Origin: Desulfosudis oleivorans Hxd3
GTDB lineage: Bacteria; Desulfobacterota; Desulfobacteria; Desulfobacterales; Desulfosudaceae
Direction of reading: 5' to 3'
NCBI RefSeq assembly: GCF_000018405.1
Contig: NC_009943.1
Location: 3,103,001 to 3,167,000 of the forward strand
DNA length: 64,000 bases
Position numbers and translations under genes: made by a program. This document shows positions 63,404 to 64,000 of the stretch, piece by piece. A model generated the notes under the pieces. The model was not told the DNA's origin. It was given only the letters and a program-made list of their open reading frames with translations, and did no database searches. Positions within the stretch are counted from its first letter, which is position 1. Every line of letters begins with the position of its first letter.

Positions 63404-64000
63404 CTACCGGGGATCTTTCTTTTTCTTTTCAGCCAGGCCGTCAGCATACCGCTTTTCACCGTACCAGTTCACCTGGCGGCACACCCCCCGGATCAGCTTG
63501 ACCTCTTTTGCCGTCAGGCCCACCCGGGAAACAAACCGGCGAAAATTGTTCATCCAGTAATCGGGGTTGTCCGGCCGCAGAAAATCGATGGCCAGCAGCA
63601 CCTCCTTCATCTGGTCGTACATGCCCTCCAGCTCAAAGCTTGAGGCAAGCCGGGGCTGAAAATGGTCCTGGTTCGGCCGGGCCGCGCCGAACAGCTCGTA
63701 ACAGATCACTAAAACCGCCTGGGCCAGGTTGAGGGAGGAAAATTCGGATGTGGGAATATGGACAAGGTTGTGGCAGTACTGAAGGTCTTCGTTTTCAAGG
63801 CCCCGGTCCTCGGGCCCGAACATCACAGCCACCGGGTTCTCCCGGCACAGGGTAACCGCTTTTTCAGCGAAGCCCCCGGGCGAAAGCACCATCTGCCGCT
63901 GCCGGCCCATGCGGGCGGTGGTGCCGGCAATGTAAGAAAAAGGCGACACCGCCGTGGCCGTGTCGCCGACAATCTCGATCTTTTCCACCACGTCCCGGCA
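63404..64000 (-). CDS. trmJ: TrmJ-like tRNA methyltransferase, 5' end beyond window
   Basis: The coding frame is still open at base 64000, so only the C-terminal ~199 residues are seen. VMFGPEDRGLENEDLQYCHN is the SPOUT motif 2 (GPExxGL), IPTSEFSSLNLAQAVLVICYEL is motif 3 (the SLNLxxAVxI/V knot), and the remaining ~80 residues are a basic C-terminal domain typical of TrmJ/LasT-type enzymes. TrmJ makes 2'-O-methyl at tRNA position 32. The product may be TrmJ or a close SpoU relative. Confidence 0.87.
   Translation of the reverse strand, partial: CRDVVEKIEIVGDTATAVSPFSYIAGTTARMGRQRQMVLSPGGFAEKAVTLCRENPVAVMFGPEDRGLENEDLQYCHNLVHIPTSEFSSLNLAQAVLVICYELFGAARPNQDHFQPRLASSFELEGMYDQMKEVLLAIDFLRPDNPDYWMNNFRRFVSRVGLTAKEVKLIRGVCRQVNWYGEKRYADGLAEKKKKDPR

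Overview
The window is GC-rich chromosomal DNA from a strict anaerobe, most likely a Desulfobacterota (deltaproteobacterial) sulfate reducer or hydrocarbon/fatty-acid degrader. The evidence is the oxygen-sensitive class III ribonucleotide reductase pair, a 4-hydroxybutyryl-CoA dehydratase family [4Fe-4S]-flavoprotein, rubrerythrin with a small ferredoxin, a corrinoid-type pterin-binding protein, CbiR, and several families of dispersed intergenic repeats of the kind seen in such genomes. A Desulfococcus/Desulfosudis-like host is a guess, not a demonstrated identity. No rRNA, tRNA, prophage, transposase, integrase or CRISPR array was found.

Layout. 0.2-4.8 kb: pyrF, nrdG and nrdD, with two NrdR-box-like sites 31 bp apart around the nrdD promoter. 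5-9.7 kb: rtcB, a structured dispersed repeat, a MITE-like element and polA. 9.9-16.1 kb: an unusual chemoreceptor, then a minus-strand operon of a histone-deacetylase-fold hydrolase, a pterin-binding methyltransferase and a class III nucleotide cyclase. 16.3-29.7 kb: housekeeping genes (ettA, nadK, pheA, RNase J, ftsK) mixed with methyltransferases and a membrane glycosyltransferase. 29.8-41.4 kb: an acyl-thioesterase, the dehydratase with an overlapping cysteine-rich protein, a glycosyltransferase/methyltransferase pair, mltF-cbiR, a ParA-like pair, a metallo-hydrolase and mpl.

41.4-47.6 kb is an AT-richer accessory island. Its left part carries an unknown zinc-ribbon membrane protein between mpl and a diverged 74-bp copy of the mpl 5' end. 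Its right part, 43.3-47.6 kb, has the organisation of an integron gene-cassette array without an integrase. There is a promoter of near-consensus sequence (TTGACA-17-AATAAT) at the left edge, followed by same-strand small genes each separated by an attC-like imperfect hairpin (R'' ending AAC, R' starting GTT). The cassettes encode an Abi_alpha-type protein, a GIY-YIG-like protein, a frameshifted membrane protein, a second membrane protein, a MazEF module and a YefM/YoeB module. The content is typical of stabilising or defence cassettes.

47.7-51.5 kb: a reductase/SRPBCC/beta-propeller trio, a cyclophilin-like protein, an Asp-ligand-type ferredoxin and rubrerythrin. 51.7-57.7 kb: a minus-strand cluster for glycerol or glycerol-ether metabolism (alkyl-DHAP-synthase-like flavoprotein, FGGY kinase, glycerol-3-phosphate dehydrogenase) headed by a FadR-like repressor with a FadR-type operator in front of it. 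58-64 kb: methylthioadenosine phosphorylase and adenine phosphoribosyltransferase, an exported protein, a cysteine-cluster protein, an SDR with a degenerate active site, an MFS transporter and a truncated TrmJ-like methyltransferase.

Intergenic DNA is unusually rich in repeats. There are compound hexanucleotide tracts at seven loci, a ~195-bp element in three copies whose stems show compensatory base changes, CACGGGC hairpins, GTCATTGCGAGGAG-type palindromes and a CCGGA..TTTCATGAAA palindrome. All identifications come from reading motifs by eye; no database search was run.
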